64,000 nt of DNA from Nostoc sp. 'Lobaria pulmonaria (5183) cyanobiont' (GTDB taxonomy: Bacteria > Cyanobacteriota > Cyanobacteriia > Cyanobacteriales > Nostocaceae): assembly GCF_002949795.1 (NCBI RefSeq), contig NZ_CP026692.1, positions 4,386,545-4,450,544 of the forward strand, given 5' to 3'. The notes under the pieces were generated by a model. It saw only the letters and a program-made list of their open reading frames with translations. It ran no database searches and was not told the origin of the DNA. Within the stretch, counting starts at the first letter, position 1; each line of letters starts with the position of its first letter. The translations under genes were made by a program, and so were the position numbers. This document shows, one piece after another, positions 16,732 to 24,993 of this stretch.

Positions 16732-18104
16732 TTGAGTAACCTTATTGCGGGTGGATTATCCTGCGAATTACTACGCGACAGTTTCTCCATGAGACAACCA
16801 GACGCCGCGAGCAAAGAATTGTCAGCGTCCGAAACCCTACTATTTCGTTCATTTACAAAAGTTTTCGAGGGTTTGCCAGAAGCGATGCACGCTTTGGCTT
16901 TTCGCTTGCTTTCTAAGGATGAGGCTATAGAGGTTTATGAATATCTCGATTACAGTGTTCAAGAACGGTTAATTGAAGAACTTAAAAGCCAGGAAGTCTG
17001 CGATATTGTCGATCAAATGTCGCCGGATGACCGAGCTAAATTATTTGATGAATTACCGGCAAAAGTCGTCAATCGCTTGCTAGAACAACTGAGTCCAGCA
17101 GAACGTCAAGCTACAGCCCAACTATTGGGTTATGAAGCTGATACAGCTGGGCGAATCATGACACTAGAGTTAATCTCGCTGAAAGAAAACTTGACAGTAT
17201 CTCAAGCTCTAAAGCGAATTCGTAACTTAGCTAATGCCAGTGAGATGATTTATTATCTTTATGTCATGGATGCGGCAAGGCGCTTAACGGGGATTGTATC
17301 GTTGCGGGAATTAGTAACATCTCAGCCTGAGCAAATTATTGGCGAAATTATGACCCGTGATGTGGTGTTTGTCTACACTGATACAGACCAAGAAGAAGTT
17401 GCAAGATTAATCCAAAGATATCATTTTTTGGCTGTACCTGTAGTAGATCGAGAATAGCTTATAGTAAGTATTGTTACGGTGGATGATGTGATTGATATTC
17501 TGCAACAAGAAACCACCGAAGATATCTATGCCTTGAGTGGTGTGCAGTCAGGTGGCGACAACTATTTTCAAATGAATTTGCTGGAAATTGCTCGAAAGCG
17601 GGTTGTCTGGTTATTGGTTTTACTTGTAACCAATACCGTCACAGGCACAATTATTAAGTCGCAAGAAGATATTTTAGCAAAAGTGGTGACACTAACGGCC
17701 TTTATCCCCTTGTTGACTGGTACTGGGGGTAATGTAGGCGCTCAATCTTCCACAGTGGTGATTCGCGGGATGAATACCGATGAAATCCGATCGCTTGGGG
17801 CATTGCAGGTAATCGGCCGGGAAGCGATCGCTGGGGCATTATTGGGAGGAATGTTAGGTGCGATCGCTACTGTCTGGGCTTATTTTCTGCAAGGACGATT
17901 AGAAGTAGCGATCGCTTCGCTGTAGGCACTAGTTTGGTAGCTATTTCTATTTTAGCTTCGATCTCCGGTTCAGCACTGCCGTTTCTATTTCGCTATCTGC
18001 GTTTAGATCCGGCATTAATGTCAGCACCATTCATCACCACAGCAGTTGATGTCGTAGGCGTTTTGATCTACTTCAATTTGGCGCGAGTAATTTTAAAGTT
18101 ATGA
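16732..18104 (+). pseudogene. mgtE: Magnesium transporter MgtE, broken at two sites
   Basis: The reading reconstructs an MgtE protein: MgtE_N helical domain (EGLPEAMHALAFRLLSKDEA, DIVDQMSPDDRAKLFDELP), a CBS pair, then the transmembrane domain (PLLTGTGGNVGAQSSTVVIRG with the Mg site region, and FITTAVDVVGVLIYF). Lesion one is a TAG at 17455-17457 inside the second CBS domain; the same frame resumes IVSIVTVDDVIDIL. Lesion two is a tandem duplication of TCGCT (17912-17916 and 17917-17921) within a HIP1 site. It shifts the frame, and removing 5 bp restores VAIA-VGTSLVAISILASISG through to the TGA at 18102. The first 50 residues also differ from the usual N-terminus. An intact corA (47202) could cover magnesium uptake. 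Sequencing error cannot be excluded, but two lesions make decay more likely. Confidence 0.88.
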
Positions 18105-18109
18105 AAAGA

Positions 18110-18138
18110 GTCATTAGTCATTGGTCATTGGTCATTAG
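18110..18138. repeat. STRR heptamer run (GTCATTA/GTCATTG)
   Basis: Four consecutive 7-bp units of the GTCATTR type immediately after the mgtE pseudogene. Same family as the STRRs in rnpB (49289) and upstream of uppS and the Gfo/Idh/MocA gene. Confidence 0.8.
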
Positions 18139-18166
18139 TGAAGAATAAAGTACAAATGACTAACTT

Positions 18167-18424
18167 TTACAATTCTGATTCCGTATCTGGAGCAACAATT
18201 TCGCCAGTACCCAATTGCAGTATCATGTCCTGGTCAGTAATCAAGCCGCTAAGTTCTTTCACTTGTAAATTCATGTCTTCACAAGCTTGTCTTAGTTCTT
18301 GGGCAAATTTGTTGAGGTCTTGACCATAGCCACATTGATAAGCAGCAGTTTCAATTCCTTGCTGGGCATTTGCTCTAGCACAATCTACTAGTTCTCTGCC
18401 ATCCAGTGGTGTAAGAGATGCCAT
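18167..18424 (-). CDS. Hypothetical protein, 85 residues
   Basis: Starts MASLTPLDGRELVDCARANA and has a helical, Gln/Glu-rich middle (LNKFAQELRQACEDMNLQVK), then LSGLITDQDMILQLGTGEIVAPDTESEL. Composition is that of a real soluble protein with one or two helices. I do not recognise a named family; similar short proteins are known only as conserved cyanobacterial hypotheticals. It lies on the minus strand, 225 bp after the SDR gene on the same strand, and could be its distal operon member, although a hairpin (18563-18627) separates them. Confidence 0.65.
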   Translation of the reverse strand: MASLTPLDGRELVDCARANAQQGIETAAYQCGYGQDLNKFAQELRQACEDMNLQVKELSGLITDQDMILQLGTGEIVAPDTESEL

Positions 18425-18562
18425 AAACGTAGTTATTATTTTTTAAATGTACGCTGTTAGACAGATTATCAATATTTCCATGTTAAATCATCCCTCCAAT
18501 GGATGACCATGAGGATGGAGTTAAGAATGAAAAAACAAAAAATTATGACTGCAAATTCTAGC

Positions 18563-18627
18563 GATTTTGGATTTTAAATTTTGGATTGAAAGAAAAATCT
18601 AAAATCCAAAACCTCAAATCCAAAATT
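18563..18627. terminator. Long imperfect inverted repeat after the SDR gene
   Basis: GATTTTGGATTTTAAATTTTGGATT (split: GATTTTGGATTT / TAAATTTTGGATT) pairs with AATCCAAAACCT / CAAATCCAAAATT with four mismatches over 25 bp. It sits just downstream of the SDR stop (18650) on the minus strand. This type of WGGATTTT palindrome is a common dispersed repeat in Nostocales and can serve as a terminator. Confidence 0.5.
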
Positions 18628-18649
18628 GAGTAATTCCTAACTATTCTAC

Positions 18650-19531
18650 TTAACCATTGATCACATCTCCACCATTAACATGTAACACTTGTCCAGAGAC
18701 ATAAGAACTATCATCAGAGGCTAAATATACGTAGCTAGGAGCAACTTCTTCTGGTTGTCCGGCTCGTTCCATTGGTACTTGTTTACCAAAAGTTTCAACT
18801 TTCTCTTCGGGAAAAGTTGAGGGAATTAAAGGTGTCCAAATTGGTCCTGGCGCAACGGCATTAACGCGAATTCCTTTTGACACCAAATTTTTTGATAAGG
18901 AGCGAGTAAAAGCAACGATCGCACCTTTTGTAGAGGAGTAATCTAGTAGTTGTGGGCTACCTTTATAAGCTGTTACCGATGTGGTATTGATGATAGCGCT
19001 GCCTGTTTGTAAATGCTTGAGTGCAGCTTTAGTCATGAAAAACATCGAGAAGATATTAGTGCGGAAAGTTCGCTCTAGCTGTTCTTCAGTGATTTCTTCA
19101 ATACTTTCTTTCGGATGTTGTTCGGCGGCGTTATTGATCAGAATATCGAGTTTGCCAAATTCATCAACTGTTTGTTGTATGGCTTGCTGACAAAAAGTTT
19201 CATTCCCAATATCTCCTGCAATGGTAACTGCACGACGCCCTTGTTTTTCTACCAGATGTTTTGTTTCTTTGGCATCATCGTGTTCGTTAAGGTAAAGGAT
19301 CGCCACATCTGCACCTTCTTTTGCAAATGCGATCGCAACAGCACGACCAATACCACTATCTGCACCTGTAATCAATGCTACTTTATCTTGTAACTTACCA
19401 CTACCCCGATACTGAGCATCATCTGCTTTGGGTTTTGGTGTCATTTCTGATTCAACACCTGGTGTTTCTTGTTGCTGTGACGGTTGCAATTTTTGCTCTT
19501 TTTTCTCTTTTTGCTCTTTTGATTTAGCCAT
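18650..19531 (-). CDS. SDR family oxidoreductase with charged N-terminal extension
   Basis: 293 residues. A 45-residue Lys/Gln/Glu-rich N-terminal extension (KEQKEKKEQKLQPSQQQ) precedes a classical short-chain dehydrogenase. Cofactor motif is TGADSGIGRAVA, the structural motif is LINNAAEQ, and the catalytic residues are Ser in NTTSVTAYKGS and Tyr-x3-Lys in YSSTKGAI. The C-terminal PGPIWTPLIPSTFP and SGQVLHVNGGD are standard. It resembles the general-stress or glucose-dehydrogenase-like subgroup (Bacillus GS39/YhdF type), often stress-induced, with unknown substrate. The Asp after GA in TGADSGIG is typical of this subgroup. No operon partner with a clear link. Confidence 0.88.
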   Translation of the reverse strand: MAKSKEQKEKKEQKLQPSQQQETPGVESEMTPKPKADDAQYRGSGKLQDKVALITGADSGIGRAVAIAFAKEGADVAILYLNEHDDAKETKHLVEKQGRRAVTIAGDIGNETFCQQAIQQTVDEFGKLDILINNAAEQHPKESIEEITEEQLERTFRTNIFSMFFMTKAALKHLQTGSAIINTTSVTAYKGSPQLLDYSSTKGAIVAFTRSLSKNLVSKGIRVNAVAPGPIWTPLIPSTFPEEKVETFGKQVPMERAGQPEEVAPSYVYLASDDSSYVSGQVLHVNGGDVING

Positions 19532-20082
19532 CTGTTTTACCTTGGTAATTGAATATTGAATTTGAGCATTGGGAATGGGGGATTGGATATTGATCTAACC
19601 CCATTTTTCTCATCTCTTCCATTCCCTATTTCATAACTAAACCTTGGATCGAAAAATCAACCCAAGGTTTATTTTTTGCTTTGACTCTCATTAGCCATTT
19701 GCACTTTTAGGCATTTATATCCTGAATGTTTGCCAAACTTACTTATTCCTAGCGACTGTACGCAACTTACATCATCGACCCTCGAAAATAAGTACACAAA
19801 TCTGATGTGATGAAGAATTTATCTTTTTGCTCTGCTTTCAAGTTAACTATTATATTGCTGTACTTTATCGCCCCCTAGAGGTAAACTAAGCTGCAATTAG
19901 CTCAACCTTAAGATGGAAACGAAATTAAAGAAGTCGGCGATTTACGGGTTGCTATAGTTCGAGCGATCCTTGCGGACATACGGAAATTTTTTGCAAAACT
20001 ATCTAAATGCTGACACGGCGACTATACATTTTCCAAAAGGGTGCGTGGTGCGCTACATTGATATCATTAGAGGGCATGGGTT
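19532..20082. other. Intergenic region with an orphan terminator-like hairpin
   Basis: Probably holds the promoters of the SDR gene (minus) and the PGM1-like gene (plus). The hairpin at 19639-19670 is the only structured element seen. No small open frame looks coding. Confidence 0.45.
19639..19670 (+). terminator. Orphan intrinsic-terminator-like hairpin
   Basis: AAACCTTGG, 14-nt loop, CCAAGGTTT followed by ATTTTTTG: a 9-bp stem and a T-run on the plus strand. No plus-strand gene precedes it (the nearest is the mgtE pseudogene ending at 18104), so it may end an unannotated small RNA or be fortuitous. Confidence 0.4.
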
Positions 20083-21684
20083 ATGGCAACATTAAATATT
20101 TCTGAGTTAGAACAGGTTGAAAAGTTTCGCCACTTACAATTAACCCTGCGCGATCGCTGGAAAACGAGCGAACTATTTGACAATAGTGAAGCAGATATTT
20201 TAATTATTCCCTCCCTGAGTATCGACCAGGGCGAACTCCAAAAAATCGAAGGCTGCGAGCATTATGAAGAAAGATTACTATTTTCCTTGATCCGGTTGCA
20301 GAATCCCCAGACTCGACTGATTTATGTAACATCAGTACCACTGCATCCTAGTATCATTGATTATTATCTGCAACTGTTGCCAGGAATTCCCTTTTCTCAT
20401 GCTCGCAATCGCTTACTGCTACTTTCTACTTACGATTCCTCTTTTAAGCCTCTGAGCCAAAAGATTTTAGAACGCCCCCGCCTGCTAAAGCGGATTCATC
20501 AAGCTTTGAGGCTAGACAAATCGTTTATGATCTGCTACAACTCTTCGCAGTGGGAAGGCGAATTGTCTGTAAAATTAGGTGTACCACTGTATGCTGCCGC
20601 ACCAGATTTACAGATTTGGGGGACAAAAAGTGGCAGTCGGCAAATCTTTGCCGAAAGCGGAGTACCATATCCAGATGGCACGGAAAAAGTTTGGAATCAC
20701 ACAGATTTGGCAGAAGCTACCGGTGATTTGTGGGAACGCCAACCGACATTAAAACGGGTAGTAGTGAAACTCAACGAAGGCATTTCTGGAGAAGGGAATG
20801 CGTTGTTGGACTTTAGACCAATTGAGAATGTAGCACCAGGCAAAGGGACTCATGCCCAAAGGGTAGCAGCAATTAGTGATCGCTTCTCAACAATGCGCTT
20901 TCAAGCAAAACTTGAGTCTTGGGATCATTTTTGCGGAAGAATCCCTGAATTAGGGGCGCTCGCCGAAGCATTTGTAGAAGGGGAAATTAAGCGATCGCCC
21001 AGCGTCCAAGGACGGATCACACCCCAGGGCGAAGTGGAAATCCTTTCAACTCACGACCAAATTCTCGGAGGACCAGACGGTCAGATTTACCTTGGTTGTC
21101 GCTTTCCCGCTGATGAAAGATATCGATTGCAATTACAGCAATTGGGACTTCAAGTTGGCAAAAAACTAGCAGAGAAAGGCACTTTAGAGCGATTTGGATT
21201 AGATTTTATTGCCGTTGACAAGGGTAACGGAGAGTGGGATATTCAGGCGATCGAAATTAACCTGCGTAAAGGCGGTACAACTCATCCATTCATGACCCTG
21301 AAATTATTAACGAACGGCCGCTATGACCTTTCCACGGGTTTATTTTATAGTCAACAAGGTCGTCCAAAATATTACATTGCCACTGATAATCTGCAAAAAG
21401 AGCGCTATCAGGGATTATTACCTAATGATTTAATGGATATTATTGCTCACCACAGATTGCACTTCGACAGCGGTACAGAAACCGGTACAGTGTTTCATCT
21501 GATGGGTTGCCTTTCACAGTTTGGCAAGGTGGGATTAACCAGCATTGGTGATTCTCCGCAACAAGCACAAGACATTTATAACAAAGTTGTCAAAGTTCTG
21601 GATGAAGAAACACGTAGCGAAAATCGTGATTTCTCGGCGTTTTCAGATTATTCCTTTCCCGTAGTTTGGGATGAACATAGTTAA
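20083..21684 (+). CDS. Peptide ligase PGM1-related ATP-grasp protein
   Basis: 533 residues. The N-terminal third (LILIIPSLSIDQGEL-like, RLIYVTSVPLHPSIIDYYL) is a Rossmann-like domain. The centre and C-terminus form an ATP-grasp-like ligase: RVVVKLNEGISGEGN supplies the Gly-rich ATP loop with a Lys, and AIEINLRKGGTTHPF gives the acidic and Arg metal/phosphate site. It resembles PGM1-related proteins, named after the peptide ligase of pheganomycin biosynthesis. Such genes are conserved across cyanobacteria without peptide-antibiotic clusters, and none is visible here, so the product and substrates are unknown. Start ATG 20083; an upstream in-phase ATG is not apparent. Downstream the gene is convergent with the Ser/Thr kinase. 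Confidence 0.75.
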   Translation: MATLNISELEQVEKFRHLQLTLRDRWKTSELFDNSEADILIIPSLSIDQGELQKIEGCEHYEERLLFSLIRLQNPQTRLIYVTSVPLHPSIIDYYLQLLPGIPFSHARNRLLLLSTYDSSFKPLSQKILERPRLLKRIHQALRLDKSFMICYNSSQWEGELSVKLGVPLYAAAPDLQIWGTKSGSRQIFAESGVPYPDGTEKVWNHTDLAEATGDLWERQPTLKRVVVKLNEGISGEGNALLDFRPIENVAPGKGTHAQRVAAISDRFSTMRFQAKLESWDHFCGRIPELGALAEAFVEGEIKRSPSVQGRITPQGEVEILSTHDQILGGPDGQIYLGCRFPADERYRLQLQQLGLQVGKKLAEKGTLERFGLDFIAVDKGNGEWDIQAIEINLRKGGTTHPFMTLKLLTNGRYDLSTGLFYSQQGRPKYYIATDNLQKERYQGLLPNDLMDIIAHHRLHFDSGTETGTVFHLMGCLSQFGKVGLTSIGDSPQQAQDIYNKVVKVLDEETRSENRDFSAFSDYSFPVVWDEHS

Positions 21685-21787
21685 TTTGTTAAGAAGTGTA
21701 AACTGAGAGGGTCGTCCACAAGCTGAAAAGCTTATTGTTTCGTAGACCCCTCAGGTGACTTACTGATAACTGATTAGCTGATTACTT

Positions 21788-23704
21788 CTAAATGCGCTGA
21801 TCGCTGTTAGGTAAATTTTGCTGGGTGTTTGGCTGTTTACGAGATTGCGATTGAGTATATATATAGGTTACTACTGCTAAAGTCAGTCCAATCGCCAATA
21901 CCACCCCCAGAATTCGCAAAAAATTGGGATTAATTCTCGTAGTTAGCTGCTCACTTAACTTTGGTTGGTAAATAGTATCATCCGTTCGTGCTTGTGGTCT
22001 GCTTTGATTAGACGCAGGTCGTGGCTGATACAACGTCACATCTGGTTGCACTGGTGGTCTACTTTGATTAGATGCTGGTCGCGGCTGAAACAACGTCTTA
22101 TCTGGTGGAACTGGTGGTCTATTTTGATTAGATCCTGGTCGTGGTTGAAACAACGTCTTATCTGGTGGTACTTGTTGACCGCATTGATTAGATCCTAGTC
22201 GTGGTTGAAACAACGTCTTATCTGGTGGTATTTGTTGACCACCTTGATTAGATCCTGGTCGTGGTTGATATAACGTCACATCAGGTTTGCTGGCGTTCCG
22301 ATTATTCACCGGACTCTGTTGATTTTGCTCAACTGGGTTAAATGGTCTGGGAACGGTTTCGTGATTTGAACCTTCAGTCTGTCCAGCCTGAATGGGAGGA
22401 ACGGTTTGCTCAGATTGGTTTTGCTTAATCGGGTTAAATGGTCTGGGAACAGTTTCGTGATTTGAACCTTGATTGGAAGCAGATGGAGGACGCACAATCG
22501 TGTCGTCGTTCGATTGTCTGGGAACAGTTTCGTGATTTGAACCTTGATTGGAAGCAGATGGACGCAGAATCGTGTCGTCGTTCGATTGTCTAGGAACAGT
22601 TTCGTGATTTGAGCCTTGATTGAAAGCAGATGGAGGACGCAGAATCGTGTCGTCGTTTGATTGTCTGGGAACAGTTTCGTGATTTGAACCTTGATTAGAA
22701 AAAGGTTGCGATCGCCCAGTAATTTCTCCAGATACACTAGATTCTGTGGCAAATTTTGCAGCAGCTTGCAAAGCCTGATTTAGTTCTTCTACCGTTGCAA
22801 ATCGGTTAGCTGGGTTTTTTTGGAGGCATTTCATCACCACCGCTTCCAATTGTATCGGTAAATTCTCACACTCTGGTTGCGATCGCAGTGGTTTTGGTAG
22901 CTCATAAGCATGAGCTAATACCCAAGATGCCTCACTGATATAACTACCCTTAATGCTGATTCCAAAGGGGTCGGCTGCACTCAGCATTTCATAAAGGATA
23001 ATTCCTAAGCTGTAAATATCACCTCTGGCGTCCAGGTTTCGATCGCTTTGGATTTGTTCGGGAGGTGCGTAACGAAATGTACCGATAAATGTACTAGTTA
23101 TATTTGTAATATTGGAATTTTCTGAAGATTCACCACGAATTTTGGCAACACCAAAATCCAAAACCTTCACCCATTCTCCCAAATCTGTCGGCATCAAAAA
23201 TATATTATCTGGTTTCAGGTCGCGATGAACTACCTGAATATGTTCAGTGGTTTTGCCGCCATCCCGTTGGAGAGTCACTCCTTGATGGGCAAGCTGTAAA
23301 CCCTTACAAACTTGCGCCATAATCTTCACCGTCCGCTCAACAGACAGCCGCTTTTGGCGCAGCAGTAATTGCCCAAGCGTTTGCCCCCGCAAATATTCCA
23401 TGACGTAAAATGGAAAACCTTCCGGGGTTACACCACAATCACTAATCTTAACAATGTGGTCGCTTTGCAAAGCAGCACAAACTGCCACCTCCCGCTCAAA
23501 ACGCTTTCTCATTTCGAGTGATGCCACTAGCGTATCTTTGAGCAACTTCAACGCTACCTGCTGACCGACACGGGTATCCGTTGCCAGGAAAACTTCTCCC
23601 ATGCCACCCCCGCCTAACCGTCTGTCTAAACGGTATCGCTGGTTATCACCTACGAAGCGACCATTCCAAGAATTTGAAGAAGGTGGGGATTTCATCTGGG
23701 GCAA
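21788..23704 (-). CDS. Serine/threonine protein kinase, membrane-anchored, with Thr-motif repeat linker
   Basis: 638 residues. Residues about 23-315 are a Hanks-type kinase: Gly loop GGGGMGEVFLA, VALKLLK (Lys), HRDLKPDN catalytic loop, DFGVAK metal motif, APPE, and DIYSLGIILYEML. A low-complexity linker (about 320-590) contains two repeat families, GSNHETVPRQSNDDTILRPPS-like and PDKTLFQPRPGSNQ-like. A single transmembrane helix follows (ILGVVLAIGLTLAVVTYIY), with a short tail and no sensor domain outside. The linker has 15 acidic-x-Thr-[Val/Ile/Leu] motifs, the sort of site that, once phosphorylated, FHA domains bind. The kinase may autophosphorylate its own tail to recruit partners. The linker DNA is also repetitive. 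Confidence 0.92.
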   Translation of the reverse strand: MPQMKSPPSSNSWNGRFVGDNQRYRLDRRLGGGGMGEVFLATDTRVGQQVALKLLKDTLVASLEMRKRFEREVAVCAALQSDHIVKISDCGVTPEGFPFYVMEYLRGQTLGQLLLRQKRLSVERTVKIMAQVCKGLQLAHQGVTLQRDGGKTTEHIQVVHRDLKPDNIFLMPTDLGEWVKVLDFGVAKIRGESSENSNITNITSTFIGTFRYAPPEQIQSDRNLDARGDIYSLGIILYEMLSAADPFGISIKGSYISEASWVLAHAYELPKPLRSQPECENLPIQLEAVVMKCLQKNPANRFATVEELNQALQAAAKFATESSVSGEITGRSQPFSNQGSNHETVPRQSNDDTILRPPSAFNQGSNHETVPRQSNDDTILRPSASNQGSNHETVPRQSNDDTIVRPPSASNQGSNHETVPRPFNPIKQNQSEQTVPPIQAGQTEGSNHETVPRPFNPVEQNQQSPVNNRNASKPDVTLYQPRPGSNQGGQQIPPDKTLFQPRLGSNQCGQQVPPDKTLFQPRPGSNQNRPPVPPDKTLFQPRPASNQSRPPVQPDVTLYQPRPASNQSRPQARTDDTIYQPKLSEQLTTRINPNFLRILGVVLAIGLTLAVVTYIYTQSQSRKQPNTQQNLPNSDQRI

Positions 23705-24103
23705 CCCATCCTAGTTACTTTAAGTGTTAACTTTATTCAGAGATAATACTAGTATTACAAATAAATATGATTGCTTCATAACTTAGATGAATATTAGTAA
23801 TATATGCTACTAGTAATTATCTAATTATACTCAGCTTAACATATTAGTAACTTAAAGTAATGCGATAAATTTGATAAAATGTTTAAACTTAAGACCTGTA
23901 GCAGTTGAAATTTGTTCCTGATATTTAAGTTAGCGCAAGTTCTACGAGAATCGTCAGCTTCTGTAGTGCTGAGTGACTAAGAGAGTGAAACGGTAGAGCG
24001 CAAACTACGAACCTAGCAAGTCAAACTTGATAAACAAGTAATTTAATTTAATACTCTTCTTAAATTACACTGCTAATTTTGACTAGTGAATCAGGAGGCG
24101 AAG
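23705..24103. other. AT-rich intergenic region upstream of the kinase and the EamA pseudogene
   Basis: No coding frame seen. A Shine-Dalgarno AGGAGG (24093-24098) at its right end belongs to the dead EamA gene. Confidence 0.5.
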
Positions 24104-24707
24104 ATGGAAAGCAACACCACAACATGGTGGATATATGCATTATTGTCAGCTGGCTTTGCAGCATTGACAACTATCTTTGCCAAAATTGGGATATAAAATG
24201 TGAATGCTAATTTAGCAACAGCAATCCCAACTGTTGTCATTTTAGTAGTTGCTTGGGGGATTGTATTTTTTCAGGGAAACGTAGTTAATATCTTAGCTAA
24301 ACCTCATCTATGTTGAGAACCGTAGTTTTTGCCCTCACCCTAAATCCCTCTCCCAAGTAGGGAGAGGGACTTCTTTCCGGCTCCCCTTCTCCCAATATTG
24401 GGAGAAGGGGCTGGGGGATGAGGGTTTTTCTATTCATACAGAACTACGGTTTTCAACGTGGACGCAGTTTATATCCCAAAAAACCATGATTTTCTGATTA
24501 TTATCTGGAGTATCTACAGGGTTATCAGGGATTTTTTACTTCCAAGCCTTACAAGCCGGAAAAGCTTCCCTTGTTGCACCAATTGATAAATCAAGCTTGG
24601 TATTAGTTTTATTGTTTTCAGTCATCTTTTTGGGAGAAACATTAAATTGGAAGATCATTTTAGGAACTGGGTTAGTAGTCATAGGCACTTTAGTTTTAAT
24701 TATTTAA
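24104..24707 (+). pseudogene. EamA/DMT-type small transporter, inactivated
   Basis: An excellent ribosome site (AGGAGG, spacing 5) precedes ATG 24104: MESNTTTWWIYALLSAGFAA, then LTTIFAKIGI and TAA at 24194-24196. The same frame continues NVNANLATAIPTVVILVVAWG, so TAA replaces a sense codon (Glu in homologues, from memory). After ILAKPHL the gene is interrupted by a 146-bp MITE-like element (24312-24457). Beyond it the frame reads FISQKTMIF, a TGA at 24495-24497, then LLSGVSTGLSGIFYFQALQ, AGKASLVAPIDKSSLVLVL and LGETLNWKIILGTGLVVIG to TAA 24705. It would have been a 140-residue single-EamA-domain transporter. Two nonsense codons plus an insertion leave little doubt that it is dead. Confidence 0.88.
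24312..24457. mobile_element. MITE-like palindromic element, copy B (146 bp), inside the EamA pseudogene
   Basis: Ends GTTGAGAACCGTAGTT and AACTACGGTTTTCAAC form 16-bp inverted repeats with one mismatch. The core begins GCCCTCACCCTAAATCCC and ends GGGATGAGGG like copy A (2484-2629). Exact borders and any target duplication cannot be fixed by eye. Confidence 0.75.
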
Positions 24708-24993
24708 AATTTTAATTAAGAGGATGTTTTAAAATTCCTACTGTTCAAGTACATTATGTAGCTTTGAGTGAAAATTTACCTACTTTTAATAAGGAAGTTT
24801 TGACCATTGCCGAGTCTTTTGAATTGAGATGGTAGGTGGATTTATGCCGTGCTGTACTAATAGTTGACAATGCACTTTTGTCTGCCGTGCTGATAGTCTT
24901 TGCGACAATAGGACTTAAAGTTTTGCAAAATATATTCTATTAATGTACTCTGGCGTACATGATTAATATGTGCTATTTCCATGAGGAATCAGG
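24708..24993. other. Spacer with a possible short gene remnant
   Basis: A frame at about 24731-24838 reads KIPTVQVHYVALSENLPTF and NKEVLTIAESFELRW before a stop. It has protein-like composition but no start codon, so it may be the tail of a lost gene. I do not recognise it. The remainder up to the DUF4255 gene is AT-rich and presumably carries that operon's promoter. Confidence 0.35.
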
